From Agrocybe praecox (lineage: Eukaryota; Basidiomycota; Agaricomycetes; Agaricales; Agrocybaceae), in NCBI GenBank assembly GCA_964017145.1, contig OZ024844.1, positions 3,844,001-3,908,000 on the forward strand: a stretch of 64,000 nucleotides of DNA. Direction: 5' to 3'. Shown here piece after piece: positions 47,603 to 58,748 of the stretch. Position numbers and translations under genes: made by a program. Each line of letters opens with the position of its first letter. The first letter of the stretch is position 1. The notes under the pieces were generated by a model. That model saw only the letters and a list, made by a program, of their open reading frames with translations, was not told where the DNA came from and did no database searches.

Positions 47603-47992
47603 TGCTATCGTAGAATAACTTGCTGATGTATAATACCCCTATGCTGCATTGTATATGGAACTCGTGTTGACCAACAGTACATACAGAATACTGAGCGCAC
47701 TACAAAATAATGCCTAATTTTTAATTGTAATCAAGTCGGGTCCGATGGCAGTGGATCGTGATATACACCGCTAACGGCGGCGCAAAATGTATACAATTCT
47801 AACTGGCATTTGCATTGTGAGCTAATAAAGGCGGCGTAATATACAATTCCCCAGGCTATACAGCCAATCAGAGACCAATAATCCATTTCTATATTGGTCA
47901 CCCTATATTCAGTGGTTCAGCGAACACTTTGATATCATATCATACGGTACACCGCGCATGCGCGCTGTATCGTATGTTACGATACAGTGTAG

Positions 47993-49686
47993 CTCTTATA
48001 TGTGTATGGTGCTCGGTCGAGCTGGAGTAAGAAGGGCTGGAATGGATGGTAATTAGAGAGGTTGCTGGGATTCAGATGGACGTGAAGTGCATAATGTCAT
48101 ATAATTATAGCAAACGTCATGACGATGGCTTGAACGTTGGTCAGTGAACCGGATCAAATTTCAAAATTTCAAAATTAATGTTGATCCGATTCCGAAGCAT
48201 CTGCGGTGCACTTACCGCTCTGGCCTTTTCCCTGTCTCCCTCCAACGATCACCTAATTCCTAAATTCCAGTCCGCAAACACTGCCTAACGTTCTTTCTTG
48301 AAATTTGCCCCTACGAGAAACGATATTTTTAGGACAGTCGACTCGACTCTATTTTGGATAGGAGGGACGAAATGAGATGTCGTGTCGTGTCGTGGTTGGA
48401 GGGGTCCAGTGGAATTCTCCCGTTAGTCTCTCTGGAAAACCCGTTGTTCAATCGCGAAAATGTCTGATATGGTCCGTATGCATTATGGCGCCGCTCAGTC
48501 ATCCTCCTTGCATCCTGTTGTTCGTCATTCATGAAACAACTCGTGCTCACTGGGGTACATGTTACCCACCCTGTGCGCTTTCCCATTTCTTTTTTTATAT
48601 TCTTTCGTCGCCTCTCCGTTTACTTCCTTGCGCTATTTGCGTCGTTGTTTCGCTCGTACTTCCCTTAAATATGCTGTCCCTGATCTTCCCCAATACGAGC
48701 ATGTATCACATTCTTTGGTCGATTTCTCTCAAGTTCCTGTTATTAGCTCACCTATATTTCTCGCTTACTTGCCTCATCTTCGACTTTGGCCATCTGTTCC
48801 TGCCCAACATTCCACCCATCCATTTGTGTATCCGAATCACGAATCCTGGATACTAGTACTCTTCTCATATCATCGCTCATTAAAATTACAAATTGTTGCA
48901 CACATAATCTCAAATGGGACATTGTCTTCGCTCCTTCTTCCTCATCCTCCGTTGCTGGCGTGATGTCCAATTGATATTAATCCCACTTGCTCGTCGTTAT
49001 CTTCTCGTCCTCATCAATCATCTGTCTCAATTTTGTCGTCATAATCACTGTCTATGCATAACTCCCCCGATTCCATCCGATCCCGTCTCATCATGACTCC
49101 ATCGCAACTTTCGTATACAGTGTAGTTTCCTTTTATTGTCGCAGTCTGAAATTCAGACTCCGATTCCTTATGTGGTTATCTGTTGAAAAGAAAATTTGTA
49201 TCATTCTGCTTGTGTGTAATTGGGCTCTAAAACGTATAATAGATCATTATTCACTGCTCGTCCTGATTGAATCAGGGATAGAGAATTTTTTTGCGATAGA
49301 ACAAATCGGACGTCAGTAACTACGTCGGCATCGAGAGGTTGATTACATATCGGCATAGCGGCGCCCCTCTTGGGCGTGGGAACCGTCAAAGACGAGAACT
49401 TCGAAGTCGCATTTCAGCGTATCGAAGGAGGTTCATAATATCTAGATAGTTTCTATTCAGTTATAAATGTATGGAGTAGATGTGAATTTACTCGTTTTCT
49501 TCTGAAACACAGTGTAGCAATTCGTGCGGCGCCCGGCATCGAAGAAAGCTCGCGCGATGGTTTATTTTTTGTAGGTCATGTATACTATTAAGGCGTAGAA
49601 GATATGATATTACTTATATGTATACATGAAGCGCGAGCAGTTGCGCCCAAACAAACGAGAAATACTGTACAAAATACGACATTAAT
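47993..49686. other. intergenic region right of the KDZ element
   Basis: About 1.7 kb. The plus strand is pyrimidine-rich at 48540-49090, as in many fungal promoter or leader regions, but no gene can be joined from the short frames. Three further GCGGCGC/GCGCCGC words occur (48490, 49364, 49526), which may mean that a remnant of element DNA extends past the proposed right end. Confidence 0.4.
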
Positions 49687-52600
49687 CTACAAACTTAAAA
49701 ATAAAATATAATCGTCTATGTCCCATACTCGAATTGTGCGATCGAGCGATGCAGATGCCACTCTTTTCCCATCTGCGGAGAATGAAACACTATCTATTGC
49801 GTTTTGTTGTCCTTGAAGTGGTGGTCCAATCTGCTTTAGTGTCTCCACATCCCATATCCGTATTGTCTTGTCATAGGATCCCGAAGCCAATAGCTTGCCA
49901 TCCGGAGAGAACGAGACAGATTGAATAGATGCTGTATGTCCCCTTAGTGGTTCCCCAACTTCTTGACGAGTTTTCACGTCCAAAAAGCGGATTGTTTTAT
50001 TGCTCTCTGAAACGATCTGTTTTCCGTTTGGAGAGAATGAAACAAATAAGCTGGACTCGCCTCCCCTCATAGGCTCTCCAATCTGGCGCTGTGTTGCAAC
50101 ATGCCAGATGCGCACCATGTGATCCTCCGAGCTAGAAGCAACAAGCGTTCCGTCTGGGGAAAATGCAACGGAATAAACCCAATTATTGTGACCAATCAAT
50201 GGCTTGCCAATCCGTGTGCCTGTTTCTACATCCCATAAACAAACAGTTCTGTCGTGCGAGCCCGAAACGACGCGCTTTCCATCAGAAGAAAATGCGACGC
50301 TTCTGACAGAGTCTTTATGCCCTTTCCAGGGCCCACCGACTTGTGTCCGGGTCTCCATGTCCCATAATATTAGCGAGCTGTCATCAGATCCGGCGATGAT
50401 GTGCTTTCCATTTGGTGAAATAGCAATGCAGTTTACCCAATCTGTATGGCCATGTAAAGGATCTTCAATCTGAGCCCCTGTTTGTGCGTCCCAAATACGA
50501 ACGTCAATAGATCCAGACACGAGCATATTTCCAAGTGGGTTAAATGCAACGGCGTGCACACCAGCGCTATGATTCCTCATTGTCGCCGTACCTTACGAAA
50601 AAAATGTTATCAGTCGGTATATACTGTCCCTCGGAGTCTATCTGGTGACTTACAATATGTGATATATCCTGTGAGAAATTCAAGGCCTATCCTTCGAAGA
50701 TCATTCCGAGAACAAATATCTAACAAGTGATTGCGGACATCCTTTGCTGAGGCAAGATGGAGACCCGAGTTCCCTTGCAATATTTCCATTGCTGATTGTA
50801 TGATTTTGGACCGGTAATCTGGAGTGACAGCGATGTCTGCAATTTGTTCCCTCTTCAATAGGTTAATTGTCGCGTCGTAAATAACTTGTTTTCCATATTC
50901 TGGGACACAATTAGCTTGTAAAATAGAGGCAAATATTACAATCATACCGTTGCATGAATATTGTCTTAATATATCCATTGACTCTTGATTCCCAACCATA
51001 TCCCCACTCAAAACTTTTTCCGCCTGCGAATAAATCTCAGAGCGCAGAGCTTGTCTTTCCTCGGTCGAGAAACACAGTTTGGTGTTAACCATAGCGGCTC
51101 GGACGAGTTCCACTTGATATTTAATGCAGAAAGGCATACTAAGAAGTGTGCCGCTCTTCAATGTGTTTACCGCCACCTCATATATAGCGTGCTGCCCATC
51201 TTCTAAAATTGGAGGTTCAATTTCGGTGTTAGAATAGTAGATGTTATTAACTCACTCCAAGTTGAAATTCTTTCCAGTTGCGCCATCGTTGATTCATTTC
51301 TTCCAACAATTAAATCGTAAAAATGGTGTTCGACGGTCCGGCATATTTCCCCATGCAGGTTCAGCCGAGTAATTATCTCCTCAAGTACGGGAAAGTGCGT
51401 GGTTTCAATGGAAAGATTTCCGAGTACCGCCTTCTCTAATGCGTTCATGCTGATTTCATATACACTCCGCCGGCCTTCAGCTGTTCGGTGTTTCGATGAT
51501 GTATATTAAAATAGGCAAAATAAAAAACGTACTCCAGGTCACAATTTGACTCAATATATTCAGCATGGTGTCTCGTTTGGTCTCCTCATGTAGGAATATC
51601 CGGATAACGTTGACAATGTGTAAGTCAAGATCCATCTCCAACCAGTCGCTAAGCTTTTCCGACGTGTTGAGATCTTTCCAAAACGCGACGTGGTCGACTG
51701 TGGAATCTGAAAATCGTGCTTTCGGTATATACGTTGTCCCGAGGCCACCAGACAATAGAAGTGAGCTGTGAATCTTTTGCCCAGGTTGAATGACTCGGCC
51801 AGCTCCAAAATGCGGCCTGGAACTAGTTAGTGCGAGATGATTAAGACCATCAAAAATAATAGTGCGTACATGTATGTCTCACGATGGCGCCCATTTTTTC
51901 CTGCGAATGTGAGTCGTTTGAGCAGCATCCATTCCATTGGTTTCCATGGCCCCGTCAGCGACTCCTTCACCTCGACTTGCTCCTTTGACGATAGTTCACG
52001 TGGGAATGTCGATTTGATACGAAGTCCAAGCGCCACGGCTTCAAGCACCATCCATCGCAAAGGTGGTCTACTACGGTCCATTCCAACATTTTGAACGTTT
52101 CCGCCACCACTGAGATAAAACAGTCAGATCATTGAATGGAGGGGAAAACTATGTGATACTCACATATCTGAGTGCGTTCCAGCAAACCAAACTTCTAATG
52201 TTTGCGGTTTGGTTATTTTCGCCCTGGGATTAGAGAGTGTCGATGCTTCCGGCGTACGGGGAGGAACTAGATTGTCGGCTGAAGGTGGACTGGGAGAGAT
52301 ATTATTGTAACACAGCAGGAGATAGTCTCTGAAAAGGAATGACAGAAGCTGGACGGCATAATATAGGCCAAGGAAAGTGCAAAGGTTTGTGAAGGAGCGG
52401 AGAAAGTACTTCTGAGGTGCGATGTGAAATAATGAACCAAGAAGAGAGTCACACATCATGATGGAGAGGAGTCCAAATGTATCTTGGAGCTCCATAGAGA
52501 GCCAATCAGGTCTGAGACGGACACAGGGCCCAGACGAATTAAGTTGTAGGTACTCGGACAATCCACCGTAGGCGTATTCAGGGAGGAACTTGACCCTTCG

Positions 52601-53624
52601 CTCGTCAAGGGCCAAAGCGTGTCGAAAATAACAAACGTGCTTCATCCCGTCGATTGTCCCTGGAAGCATGTGCTGTCCACGCATTATACCGATTGACGAC
52701 ACAGTGTCCCTGTTCAATCTTCAATGTCAGTCCGTTGAGTACCCCCGCACAGTGATGAAGACGCACCATGCTCCCACAAAGTGCACTTTTACATCTTCAT
52801 GACAAAAAGCGCTCTTGAAACGCGCTGCCATTGTGATCTTCTGTGCTGATCCCACCTGATCCACCATCGCGTCACCAGACTTTGGATCTGCGTAAAGCTC
52901 GTATGCGCTATAATGGCATCAGTTCAATATAAATTCCTCGCACGCAGACACACGTACAATGGAATCTGCATCTCATTTCCCTTGTGTATCAAGCCAACCT
53001 TTGCGAGCAGAAATGAGGTATAGTTCGGAAAGATGTAGAATTTAAAAAAAACCTTTTCAATCATTGCCGCCAAAACTCGAACTTGGAATGCACCACGGGA
53101 GAACCCTATCGTAATATATCTAATTGAGAATTTGTCGTGCGCAAGAAAGTCCTTTACATACCGAAGAGAAAAATACAGTCTCCATCCTGATAATTATCAG
53201 ACAACCACCGATATGCACCCATTACCGTCCTTTCGAACTCCCTACATTGTCGATTATTACGCGCACATGGATAAGTAATAAGTTGGACCTTACCAAGCAA
53301 TTGCCAAATCAATTTTATGGTAAAGCACCTTTTTGAGGTAACTGAGTGATGTCCATGATGGGCGAGCGTAGGTCCCGATTCCGCTATTGTACCAGCATAA
53401 TTGGTTGTCTGATGTTCGTTTCCCAACAAGATTATATGATTCAATGACGTTCGTGTTCTGATTTTACGCTGTCAGTAGCAGTATTGGTGTGCGGACACAA
53501 TAAGGTATAAGCGTACCTTCTCGCCGTACTGATTTCCGGTGCCGTCAAGTTCGACAACGAGATTTCGACTTTCTGGTTTGTGTTGACAAGAACAGTATGC
53601 CTCGTTTGACGGTGCTTGGGTCAT
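49687..53624 (-). CDS. DUF2235 (Tle1-like) alpha/beta-hydrolase fused to WD40 repeats, copy 2
   Basis: Twelve exons on the minus strand: 53624-53517, 53457-53294, 53241-53162, 53105-53053, 52998-52958, 52907-52767, 52709-52164, 52109-51870, 51822-51533, 51480-51256, 51202-50654, 50591-49687; 1113 residues. The hydrolase starts NLVVELDGTGNQYG. FLFGFSRGAF (nucleophile elbow) is formed across an intron, then VKVHFVGAWDTVSSIG and PGTIDGMKHVCYFRH follow. Exon 7 carries an insert with hydrophobic helices (LLSIMMCDSLLGSLF and LCTFLGLYYAVQLLSFLF), suggesting membrane contact. A long helical linker with two similar exon starts (GRRSVYEISM, GQHAIYEVAV) precedes about seven WD40 repeats. Intron positions in the hydrolase part match copy 1 exactly (exons of 80, 53 and 41 nt). 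Expected role as for copy 1: a repeat-gated lipase-like protein, possibly in non-self recognition (inference). Confidence 0.88.
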
Positions 53625-54296
53625 GGTTGGATGTGAAAGAGGAGATGAAAAAAAAGTTCTTGTCTGGTAGTTCTTGGGAGCCGTTGATATCCTTTGAAGG
53701 CCCCACCCAACCGCCATCGATGAGGTGCCTGTGAAACGCAGTATCTCCTTCACACAGTTTTGTTGACACCCATTACGGAACAATAGTCGTAAATGAATTG
53801 TTCTTGTCGAGCATAACCGAGAGGTACACCTCAGGTGAGAATAAGAACGCACCGAACAGGATAAAAGAACATATATTATGAGCCCGATGGGGAGGAACTG
53901 ACAGGCAGCCGTGATCGCCGTTGTAACTATAATTAGCACAATAGTAACTAGTACGGAATCACGGTTACTCAGTGCCAGTCCTGAAATAGAAACGTTAATA
54001 AAAGTACAAGGAGAGAGAAATGAAGCATGATAGATCACGGTTTTAGTTTTACGATCGAATACACGTGCGATTGTGACACTACGCTAGGAAGAGATAGATG
54101 GCGTCTCTAACTTTTGCTACATCATTCTGCTATCTCGACGTATCAGGCCATTGTCTGCTCATCCGTTCTTGCGACATTTTGTGCACCTATCACGACCTAG
54201 CCCATCCGTGGTGGAGGTAATGTACGTAGCGTTCATCACTCAGCATCCTCGCGTTTTAAAATTAAAATGAACTCGGTTATGCCCTGGACTCGTGTA

Positions 54297-54838
54297 CAGT
54301 TGTCTCCCTCTTAACCCATACCCCTCATAACCCATAACCCCTTCTAACCCATACTTTTTTCGATCCACCAAGTTGGTTCGCAGGGAAAACCGACCCATAA
54401 CCCATACCCCTTTTGGAAAAAAACCCATAGGTTTTGCCCTAAAAACTAATGTATTTATGCTACATGAGCAACATTTAGGATGAATCTAACATGAGATTGT
54501 GTCATGAAACACCTTTTTTAAGCTAGTTTATATGATCAAATGAAAGAAAAGTACTGGTCCAGATGCCCAAACACCTTCAACATGCGTGAGAACATTCAAT
54601 TCAAGGATCAAGACAACGTCGGCAATACTTTTATTAGCATATATGGTTCATATTGTCGTAAAAATACAAATTTCCGGCCATTAACCATCCATTTATGACT
54701 AACTGTAATATGCTAAAGATTTGTTTTCTCTAGATTTTTATGTTTTTATTTTTAGCATATCCCTCATACCCCATGACCCCTCATAACCCATACTTTCAGC
54801 CGTCCACCGACAAGTATGGGTTATGAGAGAGACAACTG
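54297..54838. mobile_element. MITE with TA target duplication and CAG...CTG ends
   Basis: Inverted ends begin CAGTTGTCTCYCTCWTAACC and extend about 26 bp. TA flanks both sides (54295-54296, 54839-54840). The 542-bp body has several subterminal copies of AACCCATAMCCC. CAG ends with TA duplication resemble pogo/Fot1-type Tc1/mariner elements. No coding frame. A truncated relative lies at 27330-27455. Confidence 0.8.
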
Positions 54839-55403
54839 TAGTTCGATTTGAGTTCGATTGAGGTCAAGTAGTTCTACTACTAACCACAGGAGCTGCAGAG
54901 TACGAGGAAGGAGTTGGGTAAGAGATATCATTTCCAATTGTATATATATACCAGGAACTAACCAGCAACAACCAAGGAGAAGATAAGAGCAAAGCGAGAG
55001 TGAAAGTGCGAGAAGACAAGAAGTACTGTACGAAAAAATGTATACAGTGGAATGATAAATATACAAGGTCGCCTAACCGCATATTAATACACCTCTGTGT
55101 ACGCTAAGTTCAGTTTACTCTGTCAGTACTTCTGTCAGCATACCCTTGATATTCTCATTGAATATGGCGTAGCACACTGAAGTTATCATTTCCTTCTCGC
55201 GCAAGTTTACTACGCTCAAATTGCCAGTGAAAGCGCAGCAATGATGGAAGTGCTTTCGTCCTATCACAGCGGACGGCGTTGCATAGAAATATACTATTTT
55301 GAAGTGGTCTGCACCCCTATATTGTGGTAGATATCTATTCACTCATTTGTATGCGTCAATTTGTGATCAGGTCCGCTTGTCTCCGAGTTCGAGGCATCCT
55401 GTC

Positions 55404-57134
55404 TATGAGTGCTGGATCGTACAAAAACGTAATGTAGATTTATAACCAACTTTGGTGTATTATCCACCAAGTCAGTCACATTATCCACCAACTTACATCG
55501 ATTATCCACCAACTTATGTCGATTATCCACCACATTTTAGAATTCTCCACCAACTTTTTGTATTATCCACCAACTTTTTGTATTCTCTACCAACTTTTTG
55601 TATTCTCCACCAACTTTTTATATTCTCCACCAAGTGTCATCTATTATCCACCAACTCAATTATTATTATCCACCAAGTCCGGTGAATTAGATTTTCGACA
55701 TGCCGTCCCTGCCGGGCTCATTCGATGGCCGTTATGATCCCTAAATCAGCCGTTCGGCACATGTTACACATACACGGCACCAATACCTGGTAAGCGGTGA
55801 TGAGCGCGCACGCTATCCAAATGCGAAATTCGACTAAGTCTGCTATTGTGGCACAGCCACATCCGGATTTGGACGTATGCATCAAAGCGCATCACACGCT
55901 TTATCTGGCGCATCGCAACCTGATCCCCCGAAGTCTCTGGACTTTTGCTATGGTCTGCATTCCATTTCCTTTCTTTTAATTTAATTGTATCACTCATCCA
56001 TCTCCCCATATGGTTTCTTTCGAGTTCAATTCCGACGCCACAGGCAAAAATCGGCCCACGGCAAGTTCCGGATACCATCAAAATTGTGGACTTGGTCGTT
56101 TCAACACATTGTGCATCGTATGGAGGCGTCACCAGACCTGTTAAAAATCAGGAAAAATCGGTTTCACGACCTCCATTATATCTAGTATTTTACTTGACTT
56201 TCTCTTCTTTTGTTTCTTTTGTCCCGTAAGTTTTACACTGATTATTTAAAAAGATAAGGACAAATAGTATATAAGACATGTAAAAAATTACCTATCCTAC
56301 AGAATACATCGGTTTCTCAATATCCAACTCGTCATTCAACCATTCTCTGCTATTCCCACGGCCTAGCAGCTCTCAAGAGGACCTGGCGTCGGTTTTTTCT
56401 GGCGGAATACCCTTATTGGATGGTAATCTACATATTCACAAAGTTTCAAATAATACTGGTTCGTTGGAGAAGTGCTACGAGTAGATTCAGCAACGAGCGG
56501 CTGATGTGCGCGTTGCGCGCATACCGCGTTCCCACGGTTCATCAGCGCACGGAATAAGCGATCCGGCTGCGCATTTAGTGTCTCCATTGTATTCACATGT
56601 AATTAGTAGATACGAGCATTGCACGTTTAACATCAAATATATTCAGTACATAATTGAGGGTATGTAGTACATATGCGATCAGAAATACGAAGTACAATGG
56701 TCGGCTTACCAATAATCGGCAAATGAATGCCGCCGCATATTAAATCGAAATAATAAATCAAAATTCAATGCCGTGTATCACTTATTGATGCGTGTCAAGT
56801 GCCGAGCGGCTGATTTAGGGATCATAACGGCCATCGAATGAGCCCGGCAGGAACGGCATAACAAAAATTTAATTCACCGGAGTTGGTGGATAATAATAAT
56901 TGAGTTGGTGGAGAATAGACGACACTTGGTGGAGAATATAAAAAGTTGGTGGATAATACAAAAAGTTGGTGGAGAATACAAAAAGTTGGTGGATAATCGA
57001 CCGAGTTGGTGGATAATCGACATAAGTTGGTGGATAATCGATGTAAGTTGGTGGATAATGTGACCGACTTGGTGGATAATGCACCGAAGTTGGTTATAAA
57101 TCTACATTATGTTTTTGTACGATCCGGCACTCAT
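55404..57134. mobile_element. non-autonomous transposon with long inverted repeats made of minisatellites (MULE-like)
   Basis: The ends are long inverted repeats, about 55404-55763 and 56798-57134. Each begins ATGAGTGCYGGATCGTAC and contains about 11 tandem units of 20-22 bp around the core TATCCACCAACTT, then a unique block (GCCGGGCTCATTCGATGGCC). An 8-bp direct repeat ATCCTGTC flanks the element (55396-55403 and 57135-57142). Long inverted repeats with an 8-9 bp duplication fit Mutator-like elements. The 1-kb centre has only short frames on both strands with no recognised domain; it could be captured host DNA. Confidence 0.8.
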
Positions 57135-57142
57135 ATCCTGTC

Positions 57143-58029
57143 GTGTAGTAACGAGTATTTCTGTGAGTTCAGAGACATAGTAGATGATTGTCATCACTAC
57201 CATTTACTTCAACTTGTATGATAGGATCCGTCTCACCCCAAATTCTTTCCTGTGTATCTGCCCGACGCGTCCCCGTCCATAGCTACTCACCCAGAGTCAG
57301 ACTGGGACGATGCAGCGTTTTCCCTCGGATCCATTTTATTGACTAACATTCTGCTTAAGAAGTCGTGATGCCCGTTACGATGTGATAGCCATAGTCTTTC
57401 CTGAGCCCAACCATCGTCCTGGGTTTGAAATTCGTATTTCAAAACATTTTTGTTGCCATTCAGGGGACATTACAAACAGACTGAACTAATCCTTTAACTC
57501 TATGTGATCCCTTTCACCTACATATATTTTCTAAACCCTTGACAAGTGAGCGGATGATCTTTAAGCTGCTGGATCATCGACATTGATACGTAAGGCGTTG
57601 ACTTGCCGATCGCTATATTATCCACACGACACGTTCCAGGGCTGGACCTGTGTGCCTCTTGTTTATTTCCGTTGCCCACAGTACAATCTCATGTAACCTG
57701 GGGCGGAGTAAATGAAATACTACAACCATTAGCTTCCGAGCCAGGAACCGAGTATATATCATGCTTCATGCCAGTTTGAAATACGAAGGGGGGTGTCCAT
57801 AGATAGGGCCCTAGGGCTCTACTATATCGGATGCAGAAATTTGAAAGTATAAATGGTGGGCGAAGTTCGCTCAATAGTCTCCATCCACTTTTCTTTCTTA
57901 TTTACCTTCTTCACAGACCAGGCGTCTTTCTTAATCATCGATCTTCCACTTCGTTTCTTAATTTCTTTGTCAACTTCAATCCATCTTTATTCTTGACCCT
58001 CTAGCCTTACTACATATTAATTATCACAA
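57143..58029. other. upstream region of the small secreted-protein gene
   Basis: About 890 bp without a gene. A TATAAAT at 57848-57854 and a pyrimidine-rich leader (57885-58000) precede the ATG at 58030 and suit a strong fungal promoter. Confidence 0.45.
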
Positions 58030-58748
58030 ATGGCCCGCTTCGCTTACTTCTTCACCCTCGCTTTTGCCCTCGTATTTTCCCTCGTCGTGGCTGGTAAGTG
58101 ACTCTTAGCCCTACTAGCTACTTGCTGTTAATTATGCTAACTAATACTTCGACCTATAGCTCCACTTGGTAAATAACAGCAAATTTAATCCTAATATCCC
58201 AAGCATAGCACACACTGAACCATTTTCTCGTACGTGCTATAGAGAACAACAGGCGCCAGATTGGAAACGTTGCCTGCAACATCGCCCGCCTCAAGACTGT
58301 CGCAGGGCTGAACAAATCTGCATCGTCGATAAAAAGCGCTATGGCTGCTGCTCAAGAGTGTGTTCTATGTTATATCACATTGTTTCTACCTTATAACCTG
58401 TCATAACCTCAGTGATCCCGCCACGATGGCCCAACTCCAAACGGCTGCCGACGGCATTACCAATGCCAAAGCCGGGGTCGGCAAAATCGCCAAAGCACTC
58501 TTGACCGGCCAACAGGCCCCAGATGCCGATCGTGATCAGGTCAAGGATGTCTTTTGACTGCTTCTATGGCTCTCGGATATACGAATGCGTATGTGTTACA
58601 AACATGCATGCCCGTTGTAATTCAAACCAGATAACTGAACTGGCTACCTTAGAACCGATCCTGCGGTTGATTCGGCAGTAGCGACCGCGTCTTCCGATGT
58701 TCAGGACACCGAGAATGCTGGGCTCCAGGTTGTGGCTAATTGTAACTA
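58030..58748 (+). pseudogene. small secreted protein gene with a one-base frameshift
   Basis: The start MARFAYFFTLAFALVFSLVVAG is a textbook signal peptide. Joining 58030-58093, a micro-exon at about 58161-58169, 58241-58362 and the exon starting 58412 gives CNIARLKTVAGL, PATMAQLQTAADGI and AKAGVGKIAKALLTG. This is a pattern I know from abundant small secreted proteins of agaricomycetes of unknown role. At about 58548 one base appears to be missing: the assembled frame stops at GTC TTT TGA, while the next frame continues with TASMALGYTN. A final exon (58652-58748) then gives DPAVDSAVATASS and ends VVANCN before the stop. It is either a recent pseudogene, a truncated protein or a base-call error. 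Confidence 0.6.

Larger units (their letters stand above)
35124..47790. repeat. dispersed heptamer GCGGCGC/GCGCCGC confined to the KDZ element
   Basis: By eye I count about 33 exact copies in either orientation between 35124 and 47790, for example near 35124, 35505, 35517, 37653, 37667, 39347, 39361, 42499, 43079, 44097, 46318, 47170 and 47782. They lie in exons, introns and spacers. Chance expectation for 13 kb is about two. Only three or four copies were noticed in the rest of the window (near 48490, 49364, 49526, 61051). Confidence 0.75.
34952..47992. mobile_element. about 13-kb KDZ-class DNA transposon with five genes
   Basis: Terminal inverted repeats are proposed at 34952-34985 and 47959-47992. 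Both start CTACA and end ACGATAC(T/A)GCGCGCA, and 26 of 34 positions match without gaps. Just inside both ends TCTGATTGGCTG and a GCGCCGC-like word recur. The interval holds the KDZ transposase gene plus four spliced genes (35372-37134 minus, 41363-43607 plus, 43890-46670 minus, 46900-47602 plus). KDZ (Kyakuja-Dileera-Zisupton) elements are known large DNA transposons of mushroom genomes. No clear target-site duplication was found, so the exact ends are uncertain and one or more of the outer genes might belong to a nested neighbour. The shared heptamer (see separate entry) argues that the whole interval is one unit. Confidence 0.65.

Noticed and set aside
48377..49096. Plus-strand frames of 60-159 codons
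   Set aside because: Produced by a pyrimidine-rich non-coding stretch; hydrophobic composition is a by-product of T-rich codons.
55459..55680. Regular 20-22 bp repeats that superficially resemble a CRISPR array
   Set aside because: Units are contiguous with only few variable bases between them, lie in a eukaryotic transposon's inverted repeat and are mirrored at 56870-57075.
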